DNA from: Burkholderiales bacterium Ga0077547
Lineage (GTDB): Bacteria; Pseudomonadota; Gammaproteobacteria; Burkholderiales; Burkholderiaceae_C
Direction: 5' to 3'
DNA length: 64,000 nt
Assembly (NCBI GenBank): GCA_001464195.1
Contig: LNEY01000012.1
Span: 62,001-126,000 of the forward strand
The translations under genes and the position numbers were made by a program. Shown here piece after piece: positions 30,729 through 38,137 of this stretch; the stretch's first letter is position 1, and each line of letters opens with the position of its first letter. The notes beneath the pieces are model-generated. The model searched no databases, was not told where the DNA came from, and worked only from the letters and a program-made list of their open reading frames with translations.

Positions 30729-32021
30729 TTGGACAGCACCTCGACGGGCCGCCGGCTGGCGGTGATCGGCGGGGGCTGGGCCGGTCTGGCTGCCGCCGTC
30801 GAGGCCACCACGCTCGGCGATCAGGTCGCGCTGTTCGAGATGGCGCCCACGCTCGGCGGGCGCGCCCGCAGCGTCAGCCGGGTGGAACCCGCTCTGGACA
30901 ACGGCCAGCACATCTTGATCGGTGCCTACACCGACACCCTGCGTCTGATGCGCCAACTGGGCGTCGACAGCACGACCGCGCTGTTACGCACCTCGCTGAC
31001 CTTGGTCGATCCCCAGGGCGTCGGACTGCGGTTGCCCAGCGGCCCACCCATCCTGTCATTCGCCCGCGGTGTGTTGGCCCACCGCGGCTGGACAGTGCGG
31101 GAGCGCGCAGCCTTACTGCTCAAAGCGATTTACTGGGCCAGCATCGGCTTCACCTGCCGCTCCGACCTGACGGTCAGCAGCCTGTGCTCCGACCTGCCGC
31201 AAGCGGTGCAGCGTGACCTGATCGAGCCACTCTGTGTCTCGGCACTCAACACGCCGGCACCCCAGGCCAGCGCCCGCGTGTTCCTGCGCGTGTTGCGCGA
31301 CGCGATGTTCTCCGGACCGGGTTCTGCTGATCTGCTGCTGCCGCGCCAGCCACTTGGTGATCTGGTGCCGGAGCCAGCTCACCAATGGCTGACGCAGCGT
31401 GGCGCTCGCGTGTTGACCTCACGGCGTGTCATGAACCTCGAATGCGACCGCGGACTGTGGCTGGTCGATGGTGAGCCGTTCGACGGGGTGGTGCTCACTT
31501 GCACCGCCGGTGAAGCCAGCCGGCTCGCGCGCGCCCATGCGCCGCTGTGGGGCCGCTGCGCTGCCGCGCTGTGGTACGAGCCCATCGCCACGGTGTATGC
31601 GATGTCACGCGGCACTCGGCTGCCGCAGCCGATGACGGTATTGCGCGCCGACGCGCCGCATGGCCCGGCCCAGTTCGTGTTCGATCATGGCTGGCTGAGC
31701 GGTCGCGATGGTCTGTTGAGCTTTGTCATCAGCGCCGCTGAGCCGTGGGTCGAAGCCGGGCCGGACGCCACCGCGCACGCGGTGTTGGCGCAGGCGAATG
31801 CGCAACTGGCTGAGCATCTGCGTGAGCCGCTTCAAACGTTGCGTGTCTTCAACGAAAAGCGCGCTACGTTCCGCTGCAAACCTCGCCTGCAGCGCCCACC
31901 GCCGCGCATCACGGCAGGCCTGATGGCCGCAGGCGACTATGTCGAAGGCCCTTATCCCGCCACGCTCGAAGGTGCCGTTCGATCTGGCTTGCACGCCGCG
32001 CGGACCTGGCGTCAGGGTTGA
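30729..32021 (+). CDS. hpnE: Hydroxysqualene dehydroxylase HpnE
   Basis: A FAD-dependent amine-oxidase-fold enzyme that converts hydroxysqualene to squalene, completing the hpnCDE route. The dinucleotide-binding motif is VIGGGWAGLAAAVEA and a second FAD motif TLGGRARS follows. The C-terminal FAD-contacting segment GLMAAGDYVEGPYPATLEGA is typical. It has 430 residues and starts with TTG directly after the hpnD stop, with no intergenic base. No squalene-hopene cyclase gene lies in the window, so the end product (hopanoids or other squalene derivatives) cannot be read here. Confidence 0.93.
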   Translation: MDSTSTGRRLAVIGGGWAGLAAAVEATTLGDQVALFEMAPTLGGRARSVSRVEPALDNGQHILIGAYTDTLRLMRQLGVDSTTALLRTSLTLVDPQGVGLRLPSGPPILSFARGVLAHRGWTVRERAALLLKAIYWASIGFTCRSDLTVSSLCSDLPQAVQRDLIEPLCVSALNTPAPQASARVFLRVLRDAMFSGPGSADLLLPRQPLGDLVPEPAHQWLTQRGARVLTSRRVMNLECDRGLWLVDGEPFDGVVLTCTAGEASRLARAHAPLWGRCAAALWYEPIATVYAMSRGTRLPQPMTVLRADAPHGPAQFVFDHGWLSGRDGLLSFVISAAEPWVEAGPDATAHAVLAQANAQLAEHLREPLQTLRVFNEKRATFRCKPRLQRPPPRITAGLMAAGDYVEGPYPATLEGAVRSGLHAARTWRQG

Positions 32022-32048
32022 GCCATCGCCGCCGCTCCATGCGCGGAT

Positions 32049-33167
32049 TCAGCGCAAGGGAAACGGTGCGGCCAGCGGTTCTCCGATGAACAAGCCTTGC
32101 TGTGGCCACGCCACGCTCTTCCAGTACGCCTCGATCAGTGTGGCGCCCTGCACATAGTGCAGCAACACGATCTGCGGGTGTGGGAACTTCTGCGGATGCG
32201 AGCACGGCTCCGACACGGTGCCGTAACTGCCGGTCGCCCCGGAGGCGATCCACTCCAGCGCGCTCATCTGCCCGTACTTGCCATCGAGGCGGCCACCGAA
32301 CGAGGTGAGGTGGTCCGCCAGTCCGCCAGGCACCCACTGCAGCGTATCGAGCTTGTCGACGCGCACCTTTCCCGTCTCGTACAGCAGCAGCCGTTCTGCG
32401 CCTTCGAGCACCTCGGCCTGTTCAACATGAACCTCGACACCGAAGCCCGCGATGCGCCCCGGTGCCGGAAACAGTGGTGCGCGCACGCTGCGCGCCTTGT
32501 CCTTGGTGATCAGGTAGTGCGCATGCACGTCAGGTGCGCCGTGCAGGCTCAGCGTGTGATCAGAAGCCACCCCGCGCCGGATCATCGCCTCCGCCATGGC
32601 CACATCCTTCGCGGCCAACAGCATCGACGGCCGCAGTTGCAGATCGGAGTGCGGCCGGACAGTGGCTGAATTGAAGTACCGCGAGGGCCTCGAAGGTTCG
32701 CAGGACTTCGAGCACAGCGCCGCGTCGTAGCCGAGCGCCAACGCCCCGGTGATCGAATTGCAGCCCACAGCGAACGGCTCGACCCAGGCCAAGGCCAGCG
32801 CCTGGATTTCCGGGCCGAAGAACACCTTGATGCGCTCTTGCAGCGCCTCGAACTCCTCGAGCGTCAAATCAGCACGGCGCGGTAGTTCGACACGCAGCAC
32901 CTGCGCATTGGTGAGCCTTCGGGCCTCGCGATAGAACTCGCCAACCGCAACCGAGTACGGATCACTGGTATTGATCACCAGTCCGAGTTCTCTCGCGGTC
33001 AGCCGCTCATGGATGCGTGGCGCAACAGTCTGCACGGCTCGGCGCGGGAGCGCCTCGGCCGATGACGCAGCGCTGGATGGTTCTGGTTGCGGTGCCGCCC
33101 ACGCAGGCATCGGTCCCATAGCCATCACCAGGCCACCGAGCCATATGCCGTATCGGCGCCAGCGCAT
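32049..33167 (-). CDS. TIGR03790 family protein, exported, function unknown
   Basis: A conserved protein of unknown function, about 372 residues. A signal peptide (YGIWLGGLVMAMGPMPAWAA) predicts export. The family hallmarks are in the last third: LTSFGGRLDGKYGQMSALEW and SGATGSYGTVSEPCSHPQKF, then ALIEAYWKSVAWPQQGLF-like sequence. The track start at 33338 is a TTG far upstream of the signal peptide. I use the ATG of MRWRRYG. The gene is convergent with hpnE, 27 bases away. Conserved cysteines suggest disulfides in the periplasm. I assign no catalytic role. Confidence 0.82.
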   Translation of the reverse strand: MRWRRYGIWLGGLVMAMGPMPAWAAPQPEPSSAASSAEALPRRAVQTVAPRIHERLTARELGLVINTSDPYSVAVGEFYREARRLTNAQVLRVELPRRADLTLEEFEALQERIKVFFGPEIQALALAWVEPFAVGCNSITGALALGYDAALCSKSCEPSRPSRYFNSATVRPHSDLQLRPSMLLAAKDVAMAEAMIRRGVASDHTLSLHGAPDVHAHYLITKDKARSVRAPLFPAPGRIAGFGVEVHVEQAEVLEGAERLLLYETGKVRVDKLDTLQWVPGGLADHLTSFGGRLDGKYGQMSALEWIASGATGSYGTVSEPCSHPQKFPHPQIVLLHYVQGATLIEAYWKSVAWPQQGLFIGEPLAAPFPLR

Positions 33168-33410
33168 GAGGCGACCGCAATGAGCACCGCGCTTTTCACA
33201 ACTCCTGTTGAACATGCACGAGTTCCGCCATTCAGGACGGCAGTGAGCCGCCAAGCGGGACCTTAACAGCGCTGCTGCCCCGGTGGCTCGTGGCAGCAGC
33301 CACTCACTGATGAGAGACAAACACGGGGAGCCGTTCAAACGCCGCTACATTGAGCGCACCTGCCACCCTGGGCCAACACCCAGCCGTCCAGGGATCTCAA
33401 TAGGAACAGC

Positions 33411-33857
33411 ATGTCTACACGCAGCGTCCATCTCCACCGCGTGCTCCGCACAACGCCTGAGAGGGTCTATCGTGCCTTTCTCGAATCCGATGCGCTGAGC
33501 AAATGGCTTCCCCCCTATGGCCACACCTGCCAGGTGCATCAGATGGATGCTCGGGCTGGCGGCAAGTTCAGGATGACGTTTCGCAACTTTGCCTCCGGTC
33601 ATGCGCACTCGTTTGGCGGAGAGTTTCTCGAACTGCTTCCGAACGAACTGATTCGCTACACCGATCAGTTCGACGACCCAAGCCTGCCGGGCGTACTGAC
33701 GGTGTCGGTGACTCTGAAGCCCGTGCTGTGCGGCACGGACATCGACATCGTGCAAGACGGCATTCCTGATGTCATTCCGCTGGAGATGTGCTTCCTGGGC
33801 TGGCAGGAGTCCCTGACGCAGCTGGCCACCCTGGTCGAACCCGATATGCCGGGTTGA
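33411..33857 (+). CDS. SRPBCC / AHSA1-like domain protein
   Basis: A 148-residue single-domain protein of the START/SRPBCC helix-grip fold, AHSA1 (activator of Hsp90 ATPase-like) group. Typical elements are TTPERVYRAFLESDALSKWL near the N-terminus, the central DARAGGKFRMTFRNF, and the C-terminal CFLGWQESLTQLATLVEP. Such proteins bind small hydrophobic ligands, but the ligand is unknown. The 243 bases upstream to the TIGR03790 gene contain no gene I can support. It is followed by the IclR regulator on the same strand after 25 bases. Confidence 0.85.
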   Translation: MSTRSVHLHRVLRTTPERVYRAFLESDALSKWLPPYGHTCQVHQMDARAGGKFRMTFRNFASGHAHSFGGEFLELLPNELIRYTDQFDDPSLPGVLTVSVTLKPVLCGTDIDIVQDGIPDVIPLEMCFLGWQESLTQLATLVEPDMPG

Positions 33858-33882
33858 CTCGACGTACTTGGTGGGCTTGCCA

Positions 33883-34746
33883 ATGAGAATGGCGGGAATG
33901 AGAAGCCCAGATCACGCCACCCCCGCCGTGCAAGTGCTGGCACGCAGCTTCGCCGTGCTCGATGTGCTGGCGCGGCACCCGGGCGCGGTCCCCTTGAAGT
34001 TGATCAGCGAGCAGACTGGCTTGCACCCGTCGACGGCGCACCGCATCCTGAATGACCTTGTCGCGGGTCGACTGGTGGACCGGCCAGAATCAGGCACCTA
34101 TCGCCTGGGGATGCGGCTACTGGAGCTGGGAAACCTGGTCAAGGCGCGGCTGGATGTGCGCGAAGCCGCAATCAGGCCCATGCGCGAGCTCCACTTGTTG
34201 ACGCAGCAGCCAGTCAACCTGTCGATGAGACAAGGTGATGAAATCGTCTACATCGAGCGCGCGTACAGCGAGCGCTCAGGCATGCAGGTGGTGCGGGCAG
34301 TCGGCGGACGGGCGCCCTTGCATCTCACCTCGGTAGGCAAGCTGTTCCTGGCGCAGGACGACGCGCAGCGGGTGCGCGCGTATGTCACCCGCAGCGGGCT
34401 GATCGGCCATACGCGCAACAGCATCACAGATGTCTCGGCGCTGGAACGCGAGCTCTCGAACGTACTGGCCCGAGGCAGCGCACGCGATGACGAGGAACTG
34501 GAGCTGGGCGTGCGCTGTATGGCCTGCGGCATCTACGACGATCAGGGGCTTCTGGTGGCGGGTTTGTCGATTTCTGCGCCCGCAGATCGGCTCGAGGACA
34601 GCTGGCTGGAGCGGCTGCGCGAGACAGCCAACCTGATCTCATCTGCCCTGGGGCACCAGCGCTCGCCGCTGCCAATGGACGCGGTGTCTCAGGACTCCAC
34701 CAGGCGTGTCAGTGGCCGCACACCCAACAGTAAGCGTTCTCCATGA
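33883..34746 (+). CDS. IclR-family transcriptional regulator
   Basis: About 287 residues. An N-terminal winged helix-turn-helix (LKLISEQTGLHPSTAHRILN) is followed by the IclR effector-binding domain (LTSVGKLFLAQDD, then ELELGVRCMACGIYDDQGLL). In the family this domain binds small aromatic or organic-acid effectors. Three in-frame ATGs are clustered. I choose 33883 because GGTGGG lies 7 bases upstream, while the track start is a TTG. Its 3' end overlaps the convergent HEXXH gene by 38 bases. It could regulate the SRPBCC gene or the neighbouring peptide cassette, but nothing in the sequence proves a target. Confidence 0.9.
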   Translation: MRMAGMRSPDHATPAVQVLARSFAVLDVLARHPGAVPLKLISEQTGLHPSTAHRILNDLVAGRLVDRPESGTYRLGMRLLELGNLVKARLDVREAAIRPMRELHLLTQQPVNLSMRQGDEIVYIERAYSERSGMQVVRAVGGRAPLHLTSVGKLFLAQDDAQRVRAYVTRSGLIGHTRNSITDVSALERELSNVLARGSARDDEELELGVRCMACGIYDDQGLLVAGLSISAPADRLEDSWLERLRETANLISSALGHQRSPLPMDAVSQDSTRRVSGRTPNSKRSP

Positions 34747-35761
34747 TCTGCGCGCCGGTCGCCGACAGGCGGCCGTGCTTCGTCACAGTCTCCCACCCAC
34801 GCGCGAAATTCGCACGGTCCTTGGCGGCCTCCTCGCGCGCATGCTGCTGGTCAGCCGGGCTCAACAGACCGCTGTCCGCCAGCGACTCCATGGCCCACGC
34901 CATGCGGGCGGAGACAAAGGTCGCGTGATAGATGCCGTCCATCGGCCGCGGGTCGGGCCGCAGCGGCGACACAAACAACTCGTGGTCGTCATTGAGCACC
35001 AGCGGTTCGTCGATGGTCAGCCCGAACAACAGACTGTGACCCGCTTCGTGCGCCAACACTTCGGCTATGGCAAGCGGTGTACGGTGGTGCGAGGGATTCA
35101 ACAGCAGCAGACCCCACAACTGGTAGTGTGATGCGCCATCGAACTCCATGGTGGCCCCCGCCGGGGCCTGGGCAAACAGCAACTCCGAAAGCAGCCCAGT
35201 GATCTCTCCGTGCAACTCCGGGGAGCCTGCCCGGAGCAATTCCAAGCCTTCGTTGACCAAGGCAGCGAAACGCTGTGCTGTCGCCTCGGGCACGGCCGAG
35301 AACTGCGAAATCTCGTCACCCATGCGCAGCGCGAGTACTGCCTCTAGAGCAGCCGAATCGGTGCTGCCCCAGCCTTGCATCACCAGTCCCGGTCGGCGCG
35401 GCTGAAGCGCAGAAAGCTGCTCCGCAGCCCACTGGGCTGCAGGCAGTTGGCCATCAAATAGCGAGCTGGCCAACTGAAAGTACAAACCAAATGCCCGGGG
35501 AGGCACGGCGAACCCCGCCGCCAGTAGCGCACGCGGCGGATTCAGCGCGTGCGCAATATGCGGTGCATCGCCAGCGCAGGCGTCGGCCAGGTGTGCCAAG
35601 CTCGACGCAAGTTCGAAATGCATCGCGGCATCAAGCGCACCGGCCCGTGCCGCAGAGGGCGCAAAAGCGAGTCGCTCCGCCGGCGGCGCTGCAACGCGCT
35701 CTTGCACGTGTGATGACGAGCAGGTCTCAGCCGCGAGCAGCGGGGCGCATCGCCTTGACAC
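34709..35761 (-). CDS. HEXXH-motif putative peptide-modification enzyme (mod_HExxH-like)
   Basis: A protein of up to 350 residues whose best-defined feature is the metal-binding motif VLAHEAGHSLLFGL (His238, Glu239, His242 in the track numbering). It is followed by SPLRPDPRPMDGIYHATFV, which supplies arginines and a candidate third metal ligand (His279). This arrangement resembles the HEXXH family (TIGR04267-like) found in RiPP gene clusters. Some of these enzymes have been described as iron/2-oxoglutarate-dependent peptide hydroxylases rather than proteases. The start is uncertain: GTG 35761 overlaps the end of the upstream peptide gene by 35 bases, and GTG 35707 lies 19 bases after its stop. 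Either implies co-expression with that peptide. No signal peptide is seen. Confidence 0.72.
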   Translation of the reverse strand: MSRRCAPLLAAETCSSSHVQERVAAPPAERLAFAPSAARAGALDAAMHFELASSLAHLADACAGDAPHIAHALNPPRALLAAGFAVPPRAFGLYFQLASSLFDGQLPAAQWAAEQLSALQPRRPGLVMQGWGSTDSAALEAVLALRMGDEISQFSAVPEATAQRFAALVNEGLELLRAGSPELHGEITGLLSELLFAQAPAGATMEFDGASHYQLWGLLLLNPSHHRTPLAIAEVLAHEAGHSLLFGLTIDEPLVLNDDHELFVSPLRPDPRPMDGIYHATFVSARMAWAMESLADSGLLSPADQQHAREEAAKDRANFARGWETVTKHGRLSATGAQIMENAYCWVCGH

Positions 35762-35906
35762 CTAGCTTCACACCCACCTTGGCGCCCAATTGCGTCATGA
35801 CTTTGCCTCCGACTTTGCCCGCGATTGCGGCAGCACTTGCCGTAGGCGCGTGTGAAATGAGCTTGAAACCGAGCAACTTCTTTGGATCGAGACGGACGCA
35901 GGTCAT
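35727..35906 (-). CDS. Small peptide with charged leader-like N-terminus and Gly/Lys-rich C-terminus; RiPP precursor candidate
   Basis: A 59-residue peptide immediately upstream of the HEXXH gene. The N-terminal part contains TCVRLDPKKLLGFKLI, a leader-like amphipathic segment, then a small-residue stretch (APTASAAAIAG). The C-terminal half is rich in Gly and Lys at four-residue spacing (Gly41, 45, 49 and Lys43, 47, 51 in LGAKVGVKLGVKAM), a glycine-zipper and cationic amphipathic pattern. The track begins at ATG 35912, but AAGGA lies exactly 6 bases before the second ATG at 35906, so I start there. A single Cys (residue 3) is in the leader. I know no named family for it. Its role as a modification substrate is inferred from context. 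Confidence 0.65.
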   Translation of the reverse strand: MTCVRLDPKKLLGFKLISHAPTASAAAIAGKVGGKVMTQLGAKVGVKLGVKAMRPAARG

Positions 35907-35912
35907 GGGCAT

Positions 35913-35917
35913 TCCTT
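35913..35917 (-). promoter_or_regulatory. Shine-Dalgarno that fixes the start of the small peptide gene
   Basis: AAGGA on the minus strand abuts the first ATG (35912) but is spaced 6 bases from the second ATG (35906). It therefore supports the second ATG as the start. Confidence 0.7.
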
Positions 35918-35947
35918 GGATGGTCTAGGATGGGACGAATGAGGGAA

Positions 35948-35963
35948 ATCGCAACAACGCGAT
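35948..35963. promoter_or_regulatory. Inverted repeat in the divergent peptide/ATP-grasp promoter region
   Basis: ATCGC-N6-GCGAT lies in the 80-base gap between the divergent starts of the small peptide gene and the ATP-grasp gene. It is a candidate operator for coordinate control of the cassette. The repeat is short and could be chance. Confidence 0.35.
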
Positions 35964-35986
35964 GACCGTAACACCAAATCTCCCTG

Positions 35987-36964
35987 ATGGTCAACTTCCG
36001 TGCCCGGCGCCTGATTTATGTTTGCAGTCGCGACCATGCATACACCTTCGGCGAGCTGCCCAAGCAGTTGCGAGAGCTTGGCGTCTCCGCTCGTGTACTC
36101 AGCTACGAAACGCTGTGGGGTTGCAAGCTATTGCCTCGCGGGACTTACGTGATGACTGATTTCGATCGGCTCTCGCCGGCCGAGCACGAAATCGCCGGGC
36201 ACTTGTACGACCACCTTCGAGACGCTGGCTTGCCCGTGTTGAACAACCCGCGCCACTACCGACCGCGAGACAGCCTGCTGAAGTTACTGCATGCGGAGGG
36301 CCTCAACGGGTTCACCTGTTATTTGCCTTGCTCGGGTGAACGCCCGCGGCGATTTCCGGTGTTCTTGCGCACGATCGCCGCGCACCGCGGAACCTTGAGC
36401 GATCTGTTGCACGACCAGGCCTCGGCCGATGCAGCCTTGTTCGAGGCCATCGACCGTGGTTTTCTGCTTCGCGACCTGGTCTTCGTCGAGTACGCCGCCG
36501 AGCCACAAGCCGACACCGGCAGCTTCCAGAAGCATGCGGCGTTTCGCGTTGGCCCTCACATCGTCCGAGCCAACACCGTGAACGATGCAGGCTGGATGGC
36601 CAAGACAGGCACGGAGGGTATCGCGTCAGCCGAGCAGTACGTGGTCGAGCGCGCGGAGATGGACGACTACCCGCACCGCCACTTCGCGATGCAGGTGTTC
36701 GAGCTCGCCGGGCTCGAGTTCGGACGGCTCGACTTCGGCATCGTCGCAGGGCGTCCTCAGGCTTACGAAATCAACACCAACCCGATGATGAAGCTGAGCC
36801 TGGCGCACCCCAATCTCATTCGAAGAGAAACATTGGGACTGGTCAGATCGCGCTTGGCGTCTGCCTTGGCGGACATGACTCAGCCCGTTTCCTGGCTCCC
36901 GCTGCGCGTCCCGAAGTACTTCAAGAAGCGCATCATCATCGGCCACCGGCCAAGACGGTTTTAA
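35987..36964 (+). CDS. ATP-grasp-like ligase or peptide-modifying enzyme
   Basis: A 325-residue protein. An N-terminal region resembling the pre-ATP-grasp domain (RRLIYVCSRDHAYTFGELPK) is followed by a RimK-like segment (LPVLNNPRHYRPRDSLLKLL). Near the C-terminus, FGRLDFGIVAGRPQAYEINTN supplies Asp249, Glu261 and Asn263 in the order of the Mg-ATP ligands of ATP-grasp enzymes. Such enzymes ligate a carboxylate to an amine or other nucleophile, and some act on ribosomal peptides. It is divergent from the peptide/HEXXH pair across an 80-base gap, which suggests one functional cassette. ATG 35987 has no Shine-Dalgarno and an in-frame stop lies 18 bases upstream. No known subfamily is assigned. 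Confidence 0.72.
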   Translation: MVNFRARRLIYVCSRDHAYTFGELPKQLRELGVSARVLSYETLWGCKLLPRGTYVMTDFDRLSPAEHEIAGHLYDHLRDAGLPVLNNPRHYRPRDSLLKLLHAEGLNGFTCYLPCSGERPRRFPVFLRTIAAHRGTLSDLLHDQASADAALFEAIDRGFLLRDLVFVEYAAEPQADTGSFQKHAAFRVGPHIVRANTVNDAGWMAKTGTEGIASAEQYVVERAEMDDYPHRHFAMQVFELAGLEFGRLDFGIVAGRPQAYEINTNPMMKLSLAHPNLIRRETLGLVRSRLASALADMTQPVSWLPLRVPKYFKKRIIIGHRPRRF

Positions 36965-36967
36965 TGG

Positions 36968-38017
36968 TCAGTATGCGGCCTTCGGGGCCTTGGTGTTGAT
37001 CCACTTTCGCACGCGCTCGGCGTCAGCAAGCCGCGTGTAGCGTCCGCTGGAATCGAGAAACACCATGATCAGCTTGCGGCCCGCCATGCTGGCTTGCATG
37101 ACCAGACACCGACCCGCTTCGGAGATGTAGCCAGTCTTCTGCAAACCAATTTCCCACGTCGGGTTGCTGACCAGCCTGTTGGTGTTGTGGAACTGAAGCT
37201 GACGGCGCCCCACGTCGACCTGGTACTCAGGAGACGTGGACAGCTCGCGTATCAGAGGATGGGTGTGGGCCAGCTTGACCAGAGTCGCCAGATCATGGGC
37301 GCTGGACCGGTTCTGACTCGACAAGCCCGTCGGCTCGACATAGCGCGTGTCCGACATGCCCAGCAACTGCGCCCTCGCATTCATCGCTGAAACGAAGGCA
37401 GGCAACCCACCCGGGTAATTACGGCCGAGCGCATGCGCAGCGCGATTCTCTGAAGCCATCAACGCCAAGTGAAGCATCTCCTCACGCGTGAGCTGCGTGC
37501 CGACATGGAGGCGCGAGCGGCTGCCCTTTTCGGTGTCGACATCGTCCTGTGTGACGGTCAGCACCTCATCAAGCGGCAATCCAGCGTCCGTGACAACCAC
37601 CGCGGTCATCAACTTGGTGATGGATGCGATCGGCAGCACTGCTTCGGAATTCTTGCTAAACAGGACTTCGTCGGTCTCCTGGTCCACCACCAGCGCCACG
37701 CTCGATTTCAGGTCAAGCTGGTCGCGGGTCGCTCGCAGGCCGGCCAGTTCGCCCATCGACGGCTTGAGCGGCACCGCTCGGACCACCGCTCGCCGTTTGA
37801 CCGCGCGGGTTGGTTTGCCAACCAGCCGTGTCTTCACCCGGTTTGTCCGAACCGTGCTGCGCACTGCGGGTCGCGGCGCGAGTTGCTTCTTTTTCGCTGC
37901 CGATCGACCCGCTGAGGCGGAGGTTCCATCACTGGCGGCCTGCACTGGCTGCGGTGCGGCGAACACCACGGTAGTCGAGAAGAGCACTGCGAGCCAATAG
38001 CGGGATAGTGATGTCAC
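36968..38017 (-). CDS. pbpG: D-alanyl-D-alanine endopeptidase (penicillin-binding protein 7-like)
   Basis: A periplasmic low-molecular-weight PBP of the S11 peptidase family that cleaves peptidoglycan cross-links. A signal peptide (YWLAVLFSTTVVFAAPQPVQA) is followed by a basic, Lys/Arg-rich linker and then the catalytic domain. The active-site motifs are SITK (SxxK), SSQNRSS (SxN-type) and QKTGY (KTG). At 349 residues it is slightly longer than E. coli PbpG because of the basic linker. It is convergent with the ATP-grasp gene, with a 3-base gap. Confidence 0.93.
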   Translation of the reverse strand: MTSLSRYWLAVLFSTTVVFAAPQPVQAASDGTSASAGRSAAKKKQLAPRPAVRSTVRTNRVKTRLVGKPTRAVKRRAVVRAVPLKPSMGELAGLRATRDQLDLKSSVALVVDQETDEVLFSKNSEAVLPIASITKLMTAVVVTDAGLPLDEVLTVTQDDVDTEKGSRSRLHVGTQLTREEMLHLALMASENRAAHALGRNYPGGLPAFVSAMNARAQLLGMSDTRYVEPTGLSSQNRSSAHDLATLVKLAHTHPLIRELSTSPEYQVDVGRRQLQFHNTNRLVSNPTWEIGLQKTGYISEAGRCLVMQASMAGRKLIMVFLDSSGRYTRLADAERVRKWINTKAPKAAY

Positions 38018-38045
38018 AGATGCCTCGATTCCGACCGTGGTTAAA

Positions 38046-38074
38046 AGTGTAGGTCACCCCAAAAAAATGCGCAA
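38046..38074 (-). promoter_or_regulatory. Candidate sigma-70 promoter of pbpG
   Basis: On the minus strand TTGCGC and TACACT are separated by 17 bases, with the -10 box ending 28 bases before the pbpG ATG. An AT-rich spacer (a run of seven T) supports promoter activity. Confidence 0.5.
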
Positions 38075-38137
38075 TATCAAAAAGTTACGTCACTTTCCTA
38101 AAGTGCCTTGTACAACTTCGGCCGTCGTGGTCTCACC

